Assembly (NCBI GenBank): GCA_018384835.1
Contig: JAHAYB010000394.1
Span: forward strand, 1 to 6,412
Source: Comamonas sp.
GTDB lineage: Bacteria; Pseudomonadota; Gammaproteobacteria; Burkholderiales; Burkholderiaceae_C
Direction of reading: 5' to 3'
DNA: 6,412 nt
Position 1 is the stretch's first letter; every line of letters starts with the position of its first letter. A program made the translations under genes and the position numbers. The notes beneath the pieces were generated by a model, which was not told where the DNA came from, did no database searches, and was given only the letters and a program-made list of their open reading frames with translations. This document shows, piece by piece, positions 4,416-6,412 of the stretch.

Positions 4416-4490
4416 ACCCCCTCCCCCCTTGCGGGGTACTCCCCCTAAGGGGAGAATTTTTAATTTCCCCCTTATTCAAGGAGAGGTAGG
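4416..4490. repeat. Composite GC-rich extragenic repeat (right copy)
   Basis: ACCCCCTCCCCCCTTGCGGG (4416-4435), then GTACTCCCCCT, AAGGGGAGAATTTTTAATTT and CCCCCTTATTCAAGGAGAGG. It repeats, in the same orientation and order, the blocks at 94-181 (GTACTCCCCCT is identical in both). The second palindrome is degenerate here, unlike 156-176. The two copies bracket the toxin-antitoxin and nuclease block. Confidence 0.65.
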
Positions 4491-4511
4491 TGCGAATTTA
4501 TTCGCACCTAC
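4486..4511. repeat. Perfect 11-base-arm palindrome, GTAGGTGCGAA type
   Basis: Arms GTAGGTGCGAA (4486-4496) and TTCGCACCTAC (4501-4511) enclose a TTTA loop. A sister palindrome with the same CGAA-TTTA-TTCG core follows at 4532-4551. It is a dispersed extragenic palindrome that can form a DNA cruciform or RNA hairpin. Confidence 0.8.
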
Positions 4512-4531
4512 GTTTCATCAATACACCGTAG

Positions 4532-4551
4532 GGGTCGAATTTATTCGACCC
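4532..4551. repeat. Sister palindrome, GGGTCGAA type
   Basis: Arms GGGTCGAA (4532-4539) and TTCGACCC (4544-4551) enclose TTTA. Compared with the palindrome at 4486-4511, two stem positions differ on both sides in a compensating way (TG to GT on one arm, CA to AC on the other), so the pairing has been kept while the sequence changed. GTAGG precedes the core in both copies. Confidence 0.8.
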
Positions 4552-4595
4552 TGATTTTGGGGCGGACTGCGGATCAAGTCAGCCATAACGGAAAA

Positions 4596-4624
4596 CCCCC
4601 GCCCCCTCATAAGGGGCAGGGGCT
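4596..4624. repeat. GC-rich hairpin downstream of the exoprotein gene
   Basis: GCCCC (4601-4605) pairs with GGGGC (4613-4617), flanked by CCCC and GGGG that extend the stem with a mismatch. It lies beyond the main terminator and may back it up or be another dispersed repeat. The rest of 4552-4600 shows nothing I recognise. Confidence 0.5.
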
Positions 4625-4633
4625 GCGGTTAGT

Positions 4634-4662
4634 TAAACCTAAACCCGCCAGATGAGGCGGGT
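4634..4662 (-). terminator. Rho-independent terminator of the exoprotein gene
   Basis: On the minus strand, just after the stop codon, ACCCGCC and GGCGGGT form a 7-base GC-rich stem (4643-4649 with 4656-4662) over a six-base loop. The stem is followed by the U-rich run TTTAGGTTTA. It starts about 7 bases beyond the gene end. Confidence 0.75.
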
Positions 4663-4668
4663 AAAGGG

Positions 4669-6360
4669 TTAGATCAGAATATTGCCAAGATCACCCGTAG
4701 CGTTAATACCTGCCAGTTTGATAACGATGTCAGCATCGGATTGACCACCTACGCCATCACCCTGGAAGATATAGGTGTCAGTGCCATCGTAGTAGGCTGC
4801 TGTCGACTTGGTATCGTCCATTCCATAGATGACTTCAAATGCCATATAGTCGATAAGGTCAGAGTAGCTCGAAGGGTCACCGCTGGTAATGCTGATCACT
4901 CCATTGACGACACTAAAAGTCAAGCCTGCAGCAACTGTTCCATTAAACAGATCATTACCACCGCTCAACTGCAGCTTGTCATTAGCCAAGTCGAAGTTGG
5001 TGATGGTGTCCATAGCGGAGGCGTTGGAGTCGGAGGCCGTAAAAGAGACACCATCAACATCAGTGAAATCACCACCTACTAAGGTATCGCCTACATCTTT
5101 AGCAGTCAGCTTTAGATCGGCATCGCTATTTTCAAAGCTAGCAACGACATCGCCTGCTGCACCTGCTGCCGAACCACCGCTCGTATTAGTTAATGCTGCA
5201 TCAATAGCAGTTTGAACTTCAGCAGCAGTGGCTGTGCTGCCAGAAATTGTGCCAATGGTTGCAGTTAATGCTTCACCTTTGTAAGTAAAGACGATGGTGT
5301 CACCTGCGGTCAGCTTGGAAACTGCACCTGTGTAGACCGTTGAAGCAGCTGTGCCAGCATTACCAGCATCATTACTACCAGCTGTGGTAGGTGCTGTATT
5401 TGCATCACCACTCTTAACAACAATCTGATCCTTCCCAGTGCCAGAACCCAGCGTAATCTGGTCAGCGCCTTTACCGCCCTCAATTTTGTTGGCACCTGTG
5501 GTCAGAACTTCAATAGTCTGAGCGCCGTCAGCACCGGCAGTCATCTCCACCTTGCCATCGCCAGTAACCTTGTTGGTATGCAGCGCGGCAGCATCGCCTT
5601 TCAACGTTAAGCCACTGCCAACCACGATTTCAGAAATCTGGTCGGTCTTGGCGGTGGTTTTCTTCGTAGCCGAACCGTTCGTGAACGACAGGGTGTTATC
5701 CGCCGAGTTAAAAGTTACGTTAATAGTGCCGCTGGCGTTTGCAAATTCAACCTTGACATTCGGTGCAGTGCCGCTTTCAGTCACACTAAAACTCGGCGCT
5801 GGGGGAGTTGTAGTTGTTCCGCCGCCAGTTGTTGGGGGCGTTGGGTCAGGGTCAGGGTCAGGAGTTGGATCGGGGTCAGGATCAGGGGTAGGCGTTGGAT
5901 TAACCGGCTGCACAGGCAGCTCTTCGTTCTTGACGGGCTCTTCTACCTTAGCGGGTGGGGTGTCGTCATCGGGCGACTCAGACTTTGGGACGGGCTTGTC
6001 CCCCACAGTCACCGTACCGGCATTTTCGCTGTTGGGATCGTTGTTGACCTTCACATCAAACACGCCGTTGTTAGTACCTAGCGCTGTGCCGTCTTCGTCG
6101 TCTTGCACAGGGATGCTCACTAGCAAATTGCCCGCAGCATCAAAAACTTGCAAGACGTTACCGGTGGATTTGAAGGCAAAGTCTTCAATATTGCCGCCCA
6201 AGTTCACGCGCCCCACTTGCTGATCGACCTCAGCACCCACGGCGGTGGGCAAGATGGTAATGGTGGGGGCAACCGGCGCATCCTTGTGGCCGTAGAGCTT
6301 GGCACCGGGGTCGGAAATGATGTAGCTGGTGTCGTTGGGTTCTAGGAAGATACGTGCCAT
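4669..6360 (-). CDS. Type I-secreted RTX / S-layer-like exoprotein
   Basis: A 563-residue acidic protein with no Cys and no Trp, as is common in exported RTX and S-layer proteins. It lacks an N-terminal Sec signal. Order: an N-terminal beta module with GNIEDFAFKSTGNVLQVFD (56-74) and LVSIPVQDDEDGT (80-92), a form seen in other type I-secreted proteins; a Pro/Asp/Thr linker with DPDPDPTP repeats (152-177); a beta-rich region; one RTX-like GGKGADQIT nonapeptide (295-303) plus GTGKDQIVV; a Thr/Ala/Gly-rich insert (317-445); then DTITNFDLANDKLQL (451-465) and a C-terminal domain with DGTDTYIFQGDGVGG (525-539) and ADIVIKLAGI (543-552), ending in a hydrophobic ILI. This C-terminus resembles type I secretion targets. 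Role: surface layer, adhesin or secreted structural protein. AAAGGAGG lies 8 bases before ATG 6358-6360. No transporter genes are in view, and the promoter lies beyond or at the right edge. Confidence 0.8.
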   Translation of the reverse strand: MARIFLEPNDTSYIISDPGAKLYGHKDAPVAPTITILPTAVGAEVDQQVGRVNLGGNIEDFAFKSTGNVLQVFDAAGNLLVSIPVQDDEDGTALGTNNGVFDVKVNNDPNSENAGTVTVGDKPVPKSESPDDDTPPAKVEEPVKNEELPVQPVNPTPTPDPDPDPTPDPDPDPTPPTTGGGTTTTPPAPSFSVTESGTAPNVKVEFANASGTINVTFNSADNTLSFTNGSATKKTTAKTDQISEIVVGSGLTLKGDAAALHTNKVTGDGKVEMTAGADGAQTIEVLTTGANKIEGGKGADQITLGSGTGKDQIVVKSGDANTAPTTAGSNDAGNAGTAASTVYTGAVSKLTAGDTIVFTYKGEALTATIGTISGSTATAAEVQTAIDAALTNTSGGSAAGAAGDVVASFENSDADLKLTAKDVGDTLVGGDFTDVDGVSFTASDSNASAMDTITNFDLANDKLQLSGGNDLFNGTVAAGLTFSVVNGVISITSGDPSSYSDLIDYMAFEVIYGMDDTKSTAAYYDGTDTYIFQGDGVGGQSDADIVIKLAGINATGDLGNILI

Positions 6361-6368
6361 GAGAATGG

Positions 6369-6376
6369 CCTCCTTT
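6369..6376 (-). promoter_or_regulatory. Strong Shine-Dalgarno of the exoprotein gene
   Basis: AAAGGAGG on the minus strand, 8 bases from the ATG, is nearly a full anti-Shine-Dalgarno match. It fits a highly expressed surface protein. The AT-rich leader continues to the window edge at 6412, and TTGTTG plus TTACTC 17 bases apart is only a weak promoter candidate. Confidence 0.75.
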
Positions 6377-6412
6377 TAGGTTGAGTAAGAAATTGAAAAA
6401 ATATCCAACAAG

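Noticed and set aside
4486..4551. Possible CRISPR array or attC site
   Set aside because: Only two palindromes of different arm sequence, with no regular spacers and no integron recombination core. They are dispersed extragenic palindromes.
5552..6223. A 223-codon open frame on the plus strand
   Set aside because: It is the antisense of the exoprotein gene and encodes low-complexity Val/Ser/Gly strings that mirror the PD/T linker. There is no ribosome site or domain.

Overview
The window looks like a repeat-rich accessory stretch of a proteobacterial chromosome. Gammaproteobacteria such as the filamentous sulfur-oxidiser group would fit, but this is a weak inference. It rests on the RelB/DinJ-YafQ pair, a Gp49-type toxin with its helix-turn-helix antitoxin, a type I-secreted RTX/S-layer-like protein, and many GC-rich extragenic palindromes. 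No rRNA, tRNA or CRISPR array is visible.

Layout, left to right. Bases 1-216 are dispersed repeats, including an exact 26-base direct repeat. A minus-strand gene (217-987) encodes a winged-helix protein of the DnaD/replication-protein type. Bases 988-1272 hold inverted repeats and a probable operator. A plus-strand dinJ-yafQ-like toxin-antitoxin pair follows (1273-1843). Bases 1844-2232 hold REP-like repeats and a short minus-strand remnant that may be the C-terminus of a lost transposase. A second plus-strand pair follows, a Gp49/RelE-like toxin with a helix-turn-helix antitoxin (2233-2855). Facing it is an AT-rich minus-strand gene (2873-3919) for a protein with an unassigned N-terminal domain and a C-terminal PD-(D/E)XK nuclease fold. 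Just upstream of it, on the same strand, lies an Xre-type antitoxin-like gene (3981-about 4277) with no ATG at its expected start and no toxin partner. Bases 4280-4668 are again dispersed palindromes, ending in a terminator hairpin. The last gene (4669-6360, minus) encodes a 563-residue acidic, Cys-free and Trp-free exoprotein with a type I secretion-like C-terminus.

How it fits together: two apparently intact toxin-antitoxin modules, a third antitoxin without its toxin, and a putative restriction-like nuclease lie within 3 kb. A related GC-rich repeat occurs in the same orientation on both sides of this block (94-181 and 4416-4490). This is the pattern of a small defence/stability islet built by horizontal transfer. 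The nuclease gene is clearly AT-richer than its neighbours. The most interesting candidate is the Xre regulator plus the two-domain nuclease. The flanking exoprotein and winged-helix genes are probably unrelated in function.
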